From: Ectobius pallidus
Taxonomy: Eukaryota > Arthropoda > Insecta > Blattodea > Ectobiidae
NCBI GenBank assembly: GCA_964059195.1
Contig: CAXKWD010000007.1
Location: forward strand, 150,709,769 to 150,773,768
DNA length: 64,000 nt
Direction of reading: 5' to 3'
The stretch is not shown here. Positions within the stretch are counted from its first letter, which is position 1. More model-generated notes on the stretch are below. The model had not been told where the DNA came from and searched no databases. It saw only the letters and a list, made by a program, of their open reading frames with translations.

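Overview
The window is a piece of an animal nuclear genome, almost certainly an insect. It is AT-rich, with a single protein-coding gene stretched over very long introns that are filled with transposable elements. The mix of elements (mariner relics, hAT, Helitron, Penelope-like, CR1- and RTE-like LINEs, several tRNA-derived SINE families) and their density would suit a large hemimetabolous insect genome such as a cockroach or termite. That placement is an impression and I could not test it.

The gene lies on the + strand. I assembled 16 consecutive coding exons, from 4138 to the right edge, all bounded by AG/GT sites and all in compatible phase. Together they read as 867 continuous codons. 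The product is a Rho-family guanine nucleotide exchange factor of the PLEKHG5 type. It has an N-terminal Ras-binding-like domain (exons 1-2), a linker (exons 3-5), a DH domain (exons 6-10), a PH domain (exons 11-13) and a Ser/Pro-rich tail (exons 13-16). The start codon with upstream exons and the stop codon with downstream exons lie outside the window. The first three complete introns are about 12 kb each; the rest run from 0.3 to 4.6 kb.

Layout: 1-4137 holds sequence upstream of exon 1, with two Helitrons joined end to end, a foldback and diverged repeats. 4257-16795 (intron 1) holds a mariner foldback, a hAT MITE with a perfect 8-bp target duplication, a Harbinger-like MITE, several SINEs and LINE ends. 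16933-29023 (intron 2) holds a Helitron, a TTAA-flanked element, a hAT MITE, Tc1/mariner derivatives and LINE fragments. 29101-40679 (intron 3) holds pogo-like, mariner, hAT and Penelope-like pieces and a transposon nested in a mariner foldback. 42137-64000 holds the DH/PH and tail exons, separated by further hAT, mariner, Penelope-like, Helitron and foldback elements.

The strongest observations outside the gene are structural. Several mariner relics carry the 3' end of the transposase in both arms as an inverted pair. Two Helitrons sit tandemly with no spacer, and a third looks recombinant. One hAT relic keeps only its zinc-finger start and its dimerisation end. A 157-bp nearly perfect palindrome lies in the last intron. 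Because most of these lie in introns, they would be transcribed with the gene, and the long inverted repeats could fold into hairpin RNA. I found no new multi-gene system.
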